Assembly (NCBI RefSeq): GCF_000015165.1 | Contig: NC_009485.1 | Span: 868,001-932,000, forward strand | Source of the DNA: Bradyrhizobium sp. BTAi1 | GTDB lineage: Bacteria > Pseudomonadota > Alphaproteobacteria > Rhizobiales > Xanthobacteraceae | DNA length: 64,000 nt | Direction of reading: 5' to 3' | Part shown: positions 1 through 8,532 of the stretch, piece by piece | How the letters are laid out: every line of letters begins with the position of its first letter | Position numbering within the stretch: position 1 is the first letter of the stretch | Made by a program: the position numbers and the translations under genes | Notes under the pieces: model-generated | Database searches by the model: none | Told to the model about the DNA's origin: nothing | Seen by the model: only the letters and a program-made list of their open reading frames with translations

Positions 1-1
1 C

Positions 2-511
2 AACATCCTCGGCGGCGGCATGTCGTCCCGGCTGTTCCAGGAGGTGCGTGAAAACCGGGGGCTCTGCTACTCCGTGTATACGTTCCACGCGCCCTACAGC
101 GACACCGGCTTTTTCGGCCTCTACACCGGCACCGATCCGGCCGACGCGCCTGAGATGATGGAGGTCGTGGTCGACATCATCGGCAACGCGGTGGAAACGC
201 TGAGCGAGGCCGAGGTGGCCCGCGCCAAGGCGCAGATGAAGGCGGGCTTGTTGATGGCGCTGGAGAGCTGCAGCGCCCGCGCCGAGCAGCTGGCGCGCCA
301 TATCCTGGCCTATGGACGGCCGCAGACCTTGCAGGAGATGGTCGACAAGATCGAGGCCGTCAGTGTCGAGAGCACGCGCGATGCGGCTCGTGCGCTGCTC
401 GCACGCAGCAAGCCTGCGGTGGTCGCGCTCGGCAGCGGCAGGGGTCTGGACACGGCGGTGACTTTCGCCGAAGCTCTCACCGGGTCGAAGCCGAAGGCCC
501 AGCTGCATTGA
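2..511 (+). CDS. M16-family zinc peptidase, C-terminal part (5' truncated by window edge)
   Basis: The reading frame is open from the first bases, so this is the last ~169 residues of a longer gene that starts outside the window. The visible part is the C-terminal half of an insulinase/mitochondrial-processing-peptidase-like protein. It has the family hallmark GGGMSSRLFQEVRE followed by RGLCYSVYTF, the conserved Arg...Tyr substrate-contact motif of the M16 C-terminal domain. The zinc motif HxxEH of the N-terminal domain would lie upstream and cannot be checked. Bacterial single-chain members of about 420-430 residues are usual in alphaproteobacteria, commonly near thrC. The GNAT gene follows about 100 bp downstream on the same strand and may be co-transcribed. 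The family call is secure; the substrate is unknown. Confidence 0.9.
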   Translation, partial: NILGGGMSSRLFQEVRENRGLCYSVYTFHAPYSDTGFFGLYTGTDPADAPEMMEVVVDIIGNAVETLSEAEVARAKAQMKAGLLMALESCSARAEQLARHILAYGRPQTLQEMVDKIEAVSVESTRDAARALLARSKPAVVALGSGRGLDTAVTFAEALTGSKPKAQLH

Positions 512-612
512 GCACCAGTCCGGACAGGCCGAGCCTCGTGCGGCTCGCCGCGACGTGGTGTGCCGGACCGGCGCTGAGAGTCGGGGGCTGAAGAGCAGGG
601 GGAGCATCACTG

Positions 613-1200
613 ATGGCCCTGTTTCGCTTGCCATCCAACGGGCCGGCCGCGCTGGCGCCGCGCGGCAATGGCTTGATGCTGCGCGCGCCGCAGATGGCCG
701 ATTACGCGCAATGGGCGCAGCTTCGTGAGCTCAGCCGCGATTACCTGACGCCGTGGGAGCCGATCTGGCCGTCCGATGATCTGACGCGGTCCGGTTTCCG
801 CCGCCGGCTGCGGCGCTATGCGGAGGACATCTCGGCCGATCGCTCTTACCCGTTCATCGTATTCCGCGAGCAGGATGGCGCCATGCTCGGCGGCATCACG
901 CTCGCCAATGTTCGGCGCGGCATCGTCCAGGCCGGCACCATCGGCTATTGGATGGGCCAGCCGCATGCGCATCGCGGCTACATGACGGCGGCGTTGCGGC
1001 TCTTGCTGCCGACGCTGTTCGGCGAGCTCAACCTGCACCGGGTCGAGGCCGCCTGCATCCCCACCAATACGCCGTCGATTCGGGTGCTGGAGAAGTGCGG
1101 CTTCACCCGCGAGGGACTGGCGCGCCGCTATCTCTGCATCAACGGGGTCTGGCAGGACCATTATCTCTACGGCCTGCTGCACGAGGATTTCCGCGGCTAG
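613..1200 (+). CDS. GNAT N-acetyltransferase, RimJ/RimL type
   Basis: A 195-residue protein with the RimJ/RimL architecture. The acetyl-CoA-binding region is around residues 115-150 (GYWMGQPHAHRGYMTAA, where the QxxxHRGY stretch replaces the usual Q/RxxGxG/A loop), followed by LHRVEAACIPTNTPSIRVLEKCGF, the typical beta-alpha signature of ribosomal-protein-alanine acetyltransferases. It probably transfers acetyl from acetyl-CoA to a protein N-terminal amine or a small-molecule amine in the cytoplasm. The ATG is preceded by a purine-rich AGGGGGAG about ten bases upstream, which supports this start. In alphaproteobacteria a RimJ-like gene often sits next to an M16 peptidase, as here. The target cannot be read from sequence. 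Confidence 0.88.
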   Translation: MALFRLPSNGPAALAPRGNGLMLRAPQMADYAQWAQLRELSRDYLTPWEPIWPSDDLTRSGFRRRLRRYAEDISADRSYPFIVFREQDGAMLGGITLANVRRGIVQAGTIGYWMGQPHAHRGYMTAALRLLLPTLFGELNLHRVEAACIPTNTPSIRVLEKCGFTREGLARRYLCINGVWQDHYLYGLLHEDFRG

Positions 1201-1360
1201 CGAATGTGATCGACAGGGACGCAGGAGTGGCGGAGGGGGACTGGTTCCGCGCCTTGAAATGGGTATAGACGCCGGTGTGCAGCCGCCGTCCCGTCAGGCT
1301 CCCGAGCTTGGCGGTGTGGCGTTGGCGGGCGAGGCGGGCGAGAGCCGAGGACATCAGACG

Positions 1361-2011
1361 ATGCGACAGACGAGCGTGGTGAGAGTTGGGACATTGGCAG
1401 CCGTGCTGCTGGCGATGGGAGCGGCCGGGACCGCCCCGCCGGTGGCAGCCCAATCCCTGACCGACCGCTTCAAGAGCCTGTTTGGTGGCGGCTCCGATGA
1501 CAAGGAGCAGCAGAATCTGCCCGCGAGCGGCGGACCGCCGGTTGATCCGACCGAGGGCCTGAGCTGCCCGCCGGTGAGCATCCGCGCCGGTGCCTCGACC
1601 TATGCGGTCGCAGCGCCCGGCAAGCAGGCGGTCGGCAACGACGTGCGTTTCCAGGCGTCCATCACCAAGACGGCGCGCGAGTGCAATCTCAACGGCGCCG
1701 AGATCGTCGGCAAGATCGGGATCCAGGGCAGGGTCGTGGCCGGTCCCGCCGGTGCCCCCGCGACGGTCGACATCCCGATGCGCATCGCTGTGGTCCAGGG
1801 GGGCATCGGCGAGAAGGTGATCGCCACCAAATCCTATCGAACCACCGTCCAGATGACCGGCGACGGCAGCGTTCCGTTCACGATCGTGGCCGAGGACATG
1901 GTCTATCCGGTGCCGCCACCGGGCGCCAATGCCGACAATTACGTGTTCTATATCGGGTTCGACCCGCAGGCCCTGACCCCCGAGCGGCCGCACGGCAAGA
2001 AGCGGAAGTAA
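1361..2011 (+). CDS. Exported protein of unknown function (signal peptide)
   Basis: Predicted 216 residues from the ATG at 1361. Upstream in-frame starts exist but would place the signal peptide internally. Residues 1-31 form a classical Sec signal (basic MRQTSVVR, hydrophobic AAVLLAMGAAG, cleavage near VAAQS). The mature part starts with SLTDRFKSLFGGGSDDKEQQ and contains a conserved-looking domain (LSCPPVSIRAGASTYAV, IVGKIGIQGRVVAGPAG, VFYIGFDPQ) that looks beta-rich. I do not recognise a named function. A single Cys near residue 69 follows the low-complexity linker. It is convergent with the F0 ATP synthase operon and separated from it by a strong hairpin. It is likely periplasmic or surface-attached. 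Confidence 0.8.
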   Translation: MRQTSVVRVGTLAAVLLAMGAAGTAPPVAAQSLTDRFKSLFGGGSDDKEQQNLPASGGPPVDPTEGLSCPPVSIRAGASTYAVAAPGKQAVGNDVRFQASITKTARECNLNGAEIVGKIGIQGRVVAGPAGAPATVDIPMRIAVVQGGIGEKVIATKSYRTTVQMTGDGSVPFTIVAEDMVYPVPPPGANADNYVFYIGFDPQALTPERPHGKKRK

Positions 2012-2088
2012 GGCTCGCGTCGGCGCTTGCCGGCGGCGACCGCGATCTTGATTTCCTGCGGTCGATCGCGTGATTTGGATTTCAAAAG

Positions 2089-2125
2089 CGAAGGGCCGGT
2101 GCGCTTGGATCGCACCGGCCCTTCG
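2089..2125. terminator. Bidirectional hairpin between convergent genes
   Basis: A perfect 15-bp inverted repeat (arms CGAAGGGCCGGTGCG and CGCACCGGCCCTTCG) with a 7-base loop, placed in the 140-bp space between the exported-protein gene (plus) and atpF (minus). An A-rich run precedes it on the plus strand, giving a T-run for minus-strand transcripts, so it should end the ATP synthase message. Confidence 0.8.
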
Positions 2126-2153
2126 AAAGCTTGGCTTGATGACGGGCTGCGGC

Positions 2154-2645
2154 TCAGTTCAGCTTGCGGCCGACTTCGGCGATGCCCTTGGCCACCAGGT
2201 CTTCGCCGAGGCTGCCCTTGACCGACTGCGACAGCACGGTCGCGGCGGCCTGGACGGCGGCATCGGCCGCAGCGGACCTCACGTCGGCGAGCGCCTGGGC
2301 CTCGGCGAGGGCGATCTTGCTCTCGGCGGCCTTGGTGCGACGGGCGACGAAGTCTTCCATCTTGGCCTTGGCGTCCGCCGCAATGCGCTCAGCTTCCGCC
2401 TTGGCGCTGGTGACGATCTCCTCGGCCTCACGTTCGGCACTGGCGCGGCGGGCCTTGTAATCGGCGAGCACCTTGGCCGCCTCTTGCTTCAGCCGCTTGG
2501 CCTCCTCCAGTTCGTTCCTGATGCGCTCGGCACGATGGTCGAGCGCCTTCAGGACCGTGCGGTGGACACCGAGATAGGCGAACAGGCCCATCAGGATCAC
2601 GAAGGCAATCGCAACCCAGGTCTCCGGATCAGCGAGCAAATGCAT
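2154..2645 (-). CDS. atpF: F0F1 ATP synthase subunit b
   Basis: A 163-residue peripheral-stalk subunit. One N-terminal membrane segment (about residues 5-27, [20 protein letters not shown]) is followed by a long Ala/Glu/Lys/Arg-rich coiled coil that joins F1 to F0. It is the last gene of the F0 operon. Its ATG overlaps the stop of the b' gene by one base (TGATG), a translationally coupled arrangement. Two different b-type subunits side by side are typical of phototrophic and related alphaproteobacteria, where b and b' form a heterodimeric stalk. F1 genes are not in the window, as expected for the split operons of this group. Confidence 0.95.
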   Translation of the reverse strand: MHLLADPETWVAIAFVILMGLFAYLGVHRTVLKALDHRAERIRNELEEAKRLKQEAAKVLADYKARRASAEREAEEIVTSAKAEAERIAADAKAKMEDFVARRTKAAESKIALAEAQALADVRSAAADAAVQAAATVLSQSVKGSLGEDLVAKGIAEVGRKLN

Positions 2646-3205
2646 CAGGCTGTTCCCTTCAATGATGCATCGACCGCAGCCTCGACCGTCTTGCCCGCAG
2701 GGGCCTTACCGGTGAGCTGCTGCACGATCGCGCTGGCGGCGTCAGCGGCGATGCCGCGGACATTGCTCATTGCGGTCGCACGCGTGGTGGCGATGGACTT
2801 CTCAGCCGCCGCGAGCTTGGCCGCGAGGCTGTCTTCCAGCGCCTTGCGCTCGGCGTCCGAAGAGGCCGCGAGCTTCTCGCGGGTCTCGGCGCCGATCGCC
2901 TGGGCGCGGGCGCGGGCTGCCGCCAGCTCGCTTTCATACGCCTTCATCGCGGCTTCGGATTCATCATTCAGCCGCTGCGCTTCGGCCAGATCGCCGTCGA
3001 TCGCCTTCTGGCGGGCGTCGATGACACCGCCCACCTTCGGCAGCGCCAGACGCGAGACGATCACGTACAGCGCAACAAAGGTGATCACCAGCGAGACGAT
3101 CTGGGAGGGAAAGGTTTCCTTCTGGAAGGGAGGGAAACCGTGCCCGCCTTCGGCCTCGGTATGGGCGCTTGCCGTGCCCTTGGCCTCGCCATGACTTTCA
3201 GCCAC
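2645..3205 (-). CDS. atpF2: F0F1 ATP synthase subunit b' (second stalk subunit)
   Basis: A 186-residue protein with a polar, His/Gly/Glu-rich N-terminus of about 30 residues, then [33 protein letters not shown], the membrane segment plus conserved Pro kink of b' subunits, then a long charged coiled coil. The N-terminal extension and sequence distinguish it from the shorter b subunit encoded immediately downstream. It lies between atpE and atpF and overlaps atpF by one base. It pairs with subunit b in the peripheral stalk that holds the alpha3beta3 head against rotation. The start is supported by a GGAGAGGAG run just upstream on the minus strand. Confidence 0.94.
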
Positions 3206-3233
3206 GGGCTTCTCCTCTCCGGCTCAGGCCGTC

Positions 3234-3461
3234 TTAGACGGCGTACAGCAGGAGCAGTGCGATCAGCAGCGAGAAGATGCCGAGCGCTTCGGTCACCGCG
3301 AAGCCGAAAATCAGGTTGCCGAACTGGCCCTGGGCGGCGGACGGATTGCGCAGAGCGGCCGACAGGTAGTTGCCGAAGATGATGCCGATGCCGGCACCTG
3401 CGCCACCCATGCCGATGCAAGCAATGCCTGCGCCAATGTACTTCGCTGCAACCGGATCCAT
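3234..3461 (-). CDS. atpE: F0F1 ATP synthase subunit c
   Basis: A 75-residue hairpin proteolipid, the usual length in rhizobia. Helix 1 carries the glycine-rich [21 protein letters not shown], the polar loop has RNP (near residues 38-40), and helix 2 holds the proton-carrying carboxylate Glu58 in [10 protein letters not shown]. The open frame extends about 39 codons upstream, but [12 protein letters not shown] is chosen because it is preceded by a strong AAAGGAG ribosome-binding site and matches family N-termini. It forms the rotating c-ring. Its very strong ribosome-binding site fits the high c stoichiometry needed relative to neighbouring subunits. Confidence 0.96.
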   Translation of the reverse strand: MDPVAAKYIGAGIACIGMGGAGAGIGIIFGNYLSAALRNPSAAQGQFGNLIFGFAVTEALGIFSLLIALLLLYAV

Positions 3462-3501
3462 GAAACGAACTCCTTTGAGGGGTTTGGTAGAGAGGGCCGG
3501 A

Positions 3502-4245
3502 TCAGTGGCCCGGATGGATAGCATCGTTGAGATAGATGCAGGTGAGGATCGTGAAGACGTAGGCCTGAAGGAACGCAACCATCAGCTCGAGGCCGGTCAG
3601 GGCGACCGTGAGGCCGAGCGGCAGCAGCGCGCCGACCTTGCCGACGAAGCCGAGCGCGCCGAGCATGGTCACGAAGCTCGCGAACACTTTCAGCGTGACG
3701 TGGCCGGCCAGCATGTTGGCGAACAGACGGACGCTGTGCGAGATCGGGCGGGAGAAGAAGGAGATGATTTCGATCACGACCACCAGCGGCAGGATCACCG
3801 CGGGGATGCCGGAGGGGACGAACAGCTTAAAGAACTTCAGGCCGTTCTTGTAGAAGCCGTAGATGATGACCGTCAGGAACACCAAGAGCGCCAGCGAGAA
3901 GGTGACGATGATGTGGCTGGAGACGGTGAAGGTGTAGGGGATGATGCCGACGATGTTCGAGACGAAGATGAACATGAACAGCGAGAACACCAGCGGGAAG
4001 AACGTCATGCCGTGCGAGCCGGCGCTGGTTCTCAGGGTGTTGGCGACGAATTCGTAGGACAGCTCGACCACCGACTGGAACCGGCCCGGGACGAGCGCGC
4101 GCCCGGCGGCCAGCATCATGCCGGCGATCAGGACGACCGCGAGCAGCATGTACGCGGTGGAGTTGGTGAAGGCGATCTCCTGATTGCCGATATGGCCGAT
4201 CGTGAAGATCTTGTTGAGGTGGAATTGATGGATCGGATCGATCAT
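3502..4245 (-). CDS. atpB: F0F1 ATP synthase subunit a
   Basis: A 247-residue polytopic membrane protein. It has the diagnostic helix [14 protein letters not shown] with the essential stator arginine, and the C-terminal helix [24 protein letters not shown] that lines the exit half-channel. It carries protons to and from the c-ring in the inner membrane. It lies between atpI and atpE in the F0 operon with a 40-bp spacer to atpE. Start [10 protein letters not shown] is the usual N-terminus in rhizobial homologues. No anomalies. Confidence 0.95.
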   Translation of the reverse strand: MIDPIHQFHLNKIFTIGHIGNQEIAFTNSTAYMLLAVVLIAGMMLAAGRALVPGRFQSVVELSYEFVANTLRTSAGSHGMTFFPLVFSLFMFIFVSNIVGIIPYTFTVSSHIIVTFSLALLVFLTVIIYGFYKNGLKFFKLFVPSGIPAVILPLVVVIEIISFFSRPISHSVRLFANMLAGHVTLKVFASFVTMLGALGFVGKVGALLPLGLTVALTGLELMVAFLQAYVFTILTCIYLNDAIHPGH

Positions 4246-4333
4246 CCGCGTGGCGTCTCAGTTGTTCACCGGCCACGCCGGCGCTTTGCAATTCACTCGT
4301 TTGTCTTCCGCGCTGAGGTCTGCCGCACATGTC

Positions 4334-4711
4334 TCATTGGCGGGACCTGTCGGGAGCTATGCCTGCAGATCTCACCACGTTCAACACGCCGGCGGCGAAG
4401 CCGAGCAGGAAAAACACGATAAATCCGAAGGGCGATGTCGACAGCAAGCGGTCGAAGCCCCAGCCAAGCACCGCGCCGACGAGGACACCGGCAATCAACT
4501 CGGAGGACAGTCGCAGTCCACGCGCCATGGCCGAAGCCCGGGCTGCTGTGTCACCGCTGCCGTTTCCAGGTTGATCAGCCCCGATCTTTCGGCCGTCCCG
4601 CATTTGGGACAACCGCTGGTCGAGACTTCCGAGCCTTGCGGAAAGCGCAACCTCATCAGGCGACTTGTCGCGATCTCCGGGTCCGCTGCGCTCGTTCGTG
4701 CCATCCGACAT
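4334..4711 (-). CDS. atpI: ATP synthase protein I (AtpI)
   Basis: A 125-residue protein with a hydrophilic N-terminal ~65 residues and two C-terminal membrane segments (SSELIAGVLVGAVLGWGFDRLL and FGFIVFFLLGFAAGVLNVV). This matches the alphaproteobacterial AtpI/Gene1 family, which helps c-ring assembly or Mg2+ supply but is not a structural subunit. It is the first gene of the F0 operon, about 90 bp upstream of atpB. Its N-terminus is charged and variable, as in relatives. The operon promoter should lie in the 270-bp divergent space upstream (4712-4983), but I see no unambiguous -35/-10. Confidence 0.9.
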   Translation of the reverse strand: MSDGTNERSGPGDRDKSPDEVALSARLGSLDQRLSQMRDGRKIGADQPGNGSGDTAARASAMARGLRLSSELIAGVLVGAVLGWGFDRLLSTSPFGFIVFFLLGFAAGVLNVVRSAGIAPDRSRQ

Positions 4712-4983
4712 CTGTGGAGACCCGATCCGTTGCTGCGAGTTTCAGGAAATAGCGCCCCATCGCCCTTTAAAGCCGCGCGGACCATACTGACCGCATCCCC
4801 CCAAGTCAAGATTGCGTGTTGATCTGTTAGATGCCTGAATTTGCTCGTTTTCTCGGCTTTTTCGTCAGATCGGTCGCGGGTGTCACCGCGCCGCATCAAC
4901 AGCGTTCTCGGCGGTTGCGATCTTGCGTCCTCCGGAGCCCTCTGATCCGATGCCGCTGAACCCGAACCGGGGTGGGACTCCGC

Positions 4984-5607
4984 ATGCCGCGCCACATCGA
5001 CTATTATTTCTCGCTGCAATCCCCATGGGCCTATATCGGTCATCGCCTGTTCCGCGACATTGCCGCCAGCCATGGCGCTGCCGTGGCCGTCAAGCCGGTG
5101 ATGCTGCTCGATCTGTTCGCCGAGACCGGCGGCCTGCCGCTGGCGCGGCGTCATCCGGCGCGGCAGCGCTACCGTATCGTCGAGCTGAAGCGCTGGCGCG
5201 ACAAGCGGGGGCTCGATTTTCATCTCCAGCCCAGGAACTGGCCGTTCAACGCCCGGCTCGCGGATGGGGTGGTCATCGCCGCAATGCAGGCGGGGCTTGA
5301 TCCGGAGCCCTATCTGCAGCGCGCCTTCCCGGCGATCTGGGAGCAACAGCTCAATCTCGGGGACGCCGAGGTGATCACGCGCTTGGCCGATGCGGCCGGA
5401 CTGCCCGGGCGCGATCTCGTCGCCAAGTCGGGGTCGGACGCGGTCGCGGCGGTCTACGAGCAGAATCGCCAGGATGCCATCGCCGCCGATGTGTTCGGCT
5501 CGCCCGCTTATGTGCTGGACGGCGAGATCTTCTGGGGCCAGGACCGGCTCGAGCTCCTGGCCGACGCGTTGAAATCCGGCCGCTCCGCCTATACGTCCGA
5601 GCCATAG
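4984..5607 (+). CDS. 2-hydroxychromene-2-carboxylate isomerase family protein (DsbA fold)
   Basis: About 207 residues. The N-terminus RHIDYYFSLQSPWAYIGH is the hallmark of the HCCA-isomerase / kappa-GST branch, with the active-site Ser in SLQSPWAY in place of the CxxC of true DsbA. The C-terminal ADVFGSPAYVLDGEIFWGQDRLELL is the conserved GSPxxxxxGExFWGQDRL substrate/glutathione site. It probably catalyses glutathione-dependent isomerisation of an aromatic or thiol substrate in the cytoplasm. An in-frame GTG four codons upstream (4972) is an alternative start. No aromatic-degradation genes adjoin it, so the naphthalene-pathway name should not be taken literally. Confidence 0.85.
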   Translation: MPRHIDYYFSLQSPWAYIGHRLFRDIAASHGAAVAVKPVMLLDLFAETGGLPLARRHPARQRYRIVELKRWRDKRGLDFHLQPRNWPFNARLADGVVIAAMQAGLDPEPYLQRAFPAIWEQQLNLGDAEVITRLADAAGLPGRDLVAKSGSDAVAAVYEQNRQDAIAADVFGSPAYVLDGEIFWGQDRLELLADALKSGRSAYTSEP

Positions 5608-5709
5608 GTGCGAGCTGTGGCAGGTGACCGCACCTCGCGCAACATCATGGCGGCGACACAAAATGAGCGTGCATGGCGGCCATCGCGACCGCATTCTGGA
5701 GAGCGAGCC

Positions 5710-6264
5710 ATGAGTCTCACGAAGCCATACCGGCGGCCCCTCATTGCGCTCCTGGCGTTGAGCTGCCTGGGCGGAGAGGCCTGGGCTGCGGAAGAGACCA
5801 CGCCCGATGGCGACAAGGGGCGCTACACGATGTCGACGACGCCGGACGGCGTGGTCCGGCTCGACACCAGGACCGGTGCGGTCTCGACCTGCAACAACAA
5901 CGCCGGTTCCGGCTGGGCGTGCTACGCCGTTCCCGACGAGCGGGCCGCGTTGGATGCTGAGATCGGCCGGCTGCAGGCAGAAAACGAAAAGTTGAAAGCC
6001 CAGCTGGCTTCGCGCGATCAGAGCGTCTCCGGCAAGATCGACGAGCCGCTGCCGAAGGACCAGGCGCTGCCAAAGTCCGATCAGTTGAAGAAGGCCGAGC
6101 CGAAAGCCGGCGAATCGAAATCGACCGATGGAACGCGCAAGCTCGAGATCCCGTTGCCCAGCGACCAGGACATGGAGCGCATGATGGGCTTTCTGGAGCA
6201 GGCTTGGCGCCGGCTGCTCGACATGGCCGCGCGGGTGCAGAAGGACGTCTCGGGCAAGATCTGA
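5710..6264 (+). CDS. Small exported protein with coiled coil, function unknown
   Basis: 184 residues from the ATG at 5710. The open frame extends upstream, but only this start gives a proper signal peptide (KPYRRPLIALLALSCLGGEAWAA). After cleavage comes a short domain with two cysteines (VSTCNNNAGSGWACYAVPDE) that could form a disulfide, then a heptad-type coiled coil (LDAEIGRLQAENEKLKAQL), then a Lys/Pro/Glu/Asp-rich linker and a C-terminal amphipathic helix (MERMMGFLEQAWRRLLDMAARVQKDV). This is the pattern of a periplasmic, possibly envelope-tethered protein. The tail resembles those of alphaproteobacterial proteins annotated only as hypothetical. It is followed 24 bp later by the YjbQ gene on the same strand. 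Confidence 0.8.
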   Translation: MSLTKPYRRPLIALLALSCLGGEAWAAEETTPDGDKGRYTMSTTPDGVVRLDTRTGAVSTCNNNAGSGWACYAVPDERAALDAEIGRLQAENEKLKAQLASRDQSVSGKIDEPLPKDQALPKSDQLKKAEPKAGESKSTDGTRKLEIPLPSDQDMERMMGFLEQAWRRLLDMAARVQKDVSGKI

Positions 6265-6288
6265 CCCCGCGTCGAGGAGGCTGGACGC

Positions 6289-6756
6289 ATGATCGCACGA
6301 TCCATCACGCGGACGGCGCCTGCGGCGGTGCCCATCACCACGGTCGTGACCTCGACACTGGCCGTGCAGACGCCGGGCCGCGGCTTCAGTGATCTCACGC
6401 GCGAGGTCGACGCCTTCCTGCGCGATATCTCCGCGAAAGAAGGGGCGGTGACGGTCTTCATCCGGCACACGTCGGCGTCGTTGACGATCCAGGAGAATGC
6501 CGACCCGACCGTGCTGCGCGATCTCACCTCGGCGCTGGCGCGGCTGGCGCCGGAGAATGCCGGCTGGGTGCATGACACCGAAGGTCCCGACGATATGCCG
6601 GCCCACATCAAGACCATGCTGAGCGCTGTCTCGCTCCAGGTACCGGTGCAGGACGGCCGGATGCTGCTCGGCACCTGGCAGGCGATCTATCTCATTGAGC
6701 ATCGCGCGCGTCCGCATCGGCGCGAGGTGGTGCTGCAGTTCATCGGCGCGGTCTGA
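6289..6756 (+). CDS. YjbQ family protein (UPF0047)
   Basis: A 155-residue protein with the family fold and signature: VFIRHTSASLTIQENADPTVLRDL early, HDTEGPDDMPAHIKTMLSAVSLQVPV centrally, and GTWQAIYLIEHR near the end. The conserved His in RHTSAS, Asp in ENADP, the histidines of HDTEGPDDMPAHIK and the GTWQ motif line the putative active site. Some members complement thiamine-phosphate synthase defects weakly, hence the label 'secondary thiamine-phosphate synthase', but the native reaction is unsettled. It is cytoplasmic and probably co-transcribed with the exported gene 24 bp upstream. It is convergent with the MHS transporter, with a strong hairpin between. Confidence 0.9.
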   Translation: MIARSITRTAPAAVPITTVVTSTLAVQTPGRGFSDLTREVDAFLRDISAKEGAVTVFIRHTSASLTIQENADPTVLRDLTSALARLAPENAGWVHDTEGPDDMPAHIKTMLSAVSLQVPVQDGRMLLGTWQAIYLIEHRARPHRREVVLQFIGAV

Positions 6757-6789
6757 AGTCAAAAGACAAGACCCATCGGCTGAAATGCG

Positions 6790-6819
6790 GAACGGCCGCG
6801 GAGTGATCCGCGGCCGTTC
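6790..6819. terminator. Bidirectional hairpin between convergent genes
   Basis: A perfect 12-bp stem (GAACGGCCGCGG / CCGCGGCCGTTC) with a 6-base loop lies in the 105-bp gap between the YjbQ gene (plus) and the transporter gene (minus). Short T-containing tracts follow. It should serve both convergent genes. Confidence 0.75.
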
Positions 6820-6861
6820 TCTGCAATAGAGAGGCGAGCGGGGTCGCCGCTCGCATCGTGA

Positions 6862-8532
6862 TCAGGTCGACTGGATATCGACGTCCTTGGTCTCCGGCAG
6901 GAACAGGAAGCCGACCACCGCGGTGATGACGGCGAACGTGATCGGGTACCAGAGGCCGGCATAGATGTCGCCGGTCGAGGCCACGATCGCGAAGGCCGTT
7001 GCGGGCAGCAGGCCGCCGAACCAGCCGTTGCCGATGTGGTAGGGCAGCGACATCGAGGTGTAGCGGATCTTGGTCGGGAACAGTTCGACCAGCATCGCGG
7101 CGATCGGGCCGTACACCATGGTGACGAAGATCACCAGGATGAACAGCAGGCCGATGATCGCGGCGACCTGCGGACGGAAGACGTCGAACGGATGCGCCAT
7201 CTTCACGATCCCCGGGTTGCCGGCCTTCGGATAGCCGGCGTCGGCGATCGCAGCCGTCAGGGCCGGATTGCTGGTCTTGGCGTCGGTGTAGGGCACTTCC
7301 TTGCCGTTCAAGGTGACCTTCACGCCGGAGCCGGCCGGGCCAGGAACGGTCGAGTACTTGACCGAGGACTGGGCCAGGAAGGCGCGGGCGGTGTCGCAAG
7401 GCGCGGTGAAGACGCGGGTGCCGACCGGGTTGAACAGGTCTCCACAACCGGCCGGATCTGCCACGACCTCCACCTTCACCGACTCGATCGCCTTCTCCAG
7501 CGCCGGGTTGGCGTTGCTGGTGATCATCTTGAAGATCGGGAAGAAGGTGAGCGCCGCGATCAGGCAGCCGCCCATGATGATCGGCTTGCGGCCGATCTTG
7601 TCGGAGAGGATGCCGAACACGATGAAGAAGCCGGTGCCGAGCAGCAGCGACCAGGCGATGAGCAGGTTGGCGGTGTAGCCGTCGACCTTCAGGATCGATT
7701 GCAGGAAGAACAACGCGTAGAACTGGCCGGTGTACCAGACGACGCCCTGGCCCATGGTGGCGCCGATCAGGGCGAGCAGCACGATCTTGCCGTTGCCCCA
7801 GTTCGCGAACGCTTCCGTCAGCGGCGCCTTGGAGCTCTTGCCCTCTTCCTTCATCTTCTGGAACACGGGCGATTCGTTGAGGCGCAGACGGATCCAGACG
7901 GAGACACCGAGCAGCAGCACGGACACCAGGAACGGCACGCGCCAGCCCCATTTGGCGAAGTCGGCCTCGCCGATGATGGTGCGGGTGAACAGGATCACCA
8001 GCAGTGACAGGAACAGGCCCATCGTGGCTGTCGTCTGGATGAAGGAGGTGTAGTAGCCGCGCTTGCCCATCGGCGCATGCTCGGCGACATACGTGGCGGC
8101 GCCGCCATACTCACCGCCGAGCGCGAGGCCCTGCAACAGGCGTAGACCGATCAGGATCACCGGCGCGGCGAAGCCGATGGTCTCGGCGTTCGGCAAGATG
8201 CCGACGATGAAGGTCGACAGACCCATGATCAGGATCGTGACCAGGAAGGTGTATTTGCGGCCGACGATGTCGCCGATGCGGCCGAACACGATGGCGCCGA
8301 ACGGGCGGACCAGGAAGCCGGCGGCGAAGGCCAGCAGCGCGAAAATGTCGCGGGTGGCCGGCGGATAGCTACTGAAGAACTGTGCGCCGATGATCGAGGC
8401 GAGGGACCCGTAAAGGTAGAAATCGTACCACTCGAAGACAGTGCCGAGAGAGGACGCCAGAATGACGAAGCGCTCGTCCTTCGTCATGCCTCCCGATCTC
8501 GCTTGTGTGGCGACCATTGTTGACATTGGCAT
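6862..8532 (-). CDS. MFS transporter, metabolite:H+ symporter (MHS) family, with large extracytoplasmic insert
   Basis: About 556 residues from the ATG at 8532; an in-frame ATG two codons on (8526) has better ribosome-binding-site spacing. The N-terminal VILASSLGTVFEWYDFYLYGSLA is the MHS signature shared with ProP, KgtP and ShiA. The loop motif GRIGDIVGRKYTF and the second-half SDKIGRKPIIMGG are the two MFS motif A copies. Unlike typical MHS proteins of 430-450 residues, it has an extra ~100-residue soluble stretch between two C-domain helices, with two cysteines (PAGCGDLF and TAPCDTA). It probably imports an organic acid with protons. It is divergent from a LuxR-type response regulator, with a perfect palindrome between them, suggesting regulation by that system. 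Confidence 0.85.
   Translation of the reverse strand: MPMSTMVATQARSGGMTKDERFVILASSLGTVFEWYDFYLYGSLASIIGAQFFSSYPPATRDIFALLAFAAGFLVRPFGAIVFGRIGDIVGRKYTFLVTILIMGLSTFIVGILPNAETIGFAAPVILIGLRLLQGLALGGEYGGAATYVAEHAPMGKRGYYTSFIQTTATMGLFLSLLVILFTRTIIGEADFAKWGWRVPFLVSVLLLGVSVWIRLRLNESPVFQKMKEEGKSSKAPLTEAFANWGNGKIVLLALIGATMGQGVVWYTGQFYALFFLQSILKVDGYTANLLIAWSLLLGTGFFIVFGILSDKIGRKPIIMGGCLIAALTFFPIFKMITSNANPALEKAIESVKVEVVADPAGCGDLFNPVGTRVFTAPCDTARAFLAQSSVKYSTVPGPAGSGVKVTLNGKEVPYTDAKTSNPALTAAIADAGYPKAGNPGIVKMAHPFDVFRPQVAAIIGLLFILVIFVTMVYGPIAAMLVELFPTKIRYTSMSLPYHIGNGWFGGLLPATAFAIVASTGDIYAGLWYPITFAVITAVVGFLFLPETKDVDIQST

Noticed and set aside
2070..4422. Long plus-strand frames over the ATP synthase genes
   Set aside because: All five F0 genes on the minus strand are unmistakable; the plus-strand frames are shadows.
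4495..6762. A 755-codon open frame on the minus strand
   Set aside because: It is antisense to the HCCA-isomerase-like, exported coiled-coil and YjbQ genes, all with clear motifs. Its Arg/His/Asp-rich composition is typical of shadows in GC-rich DNA.
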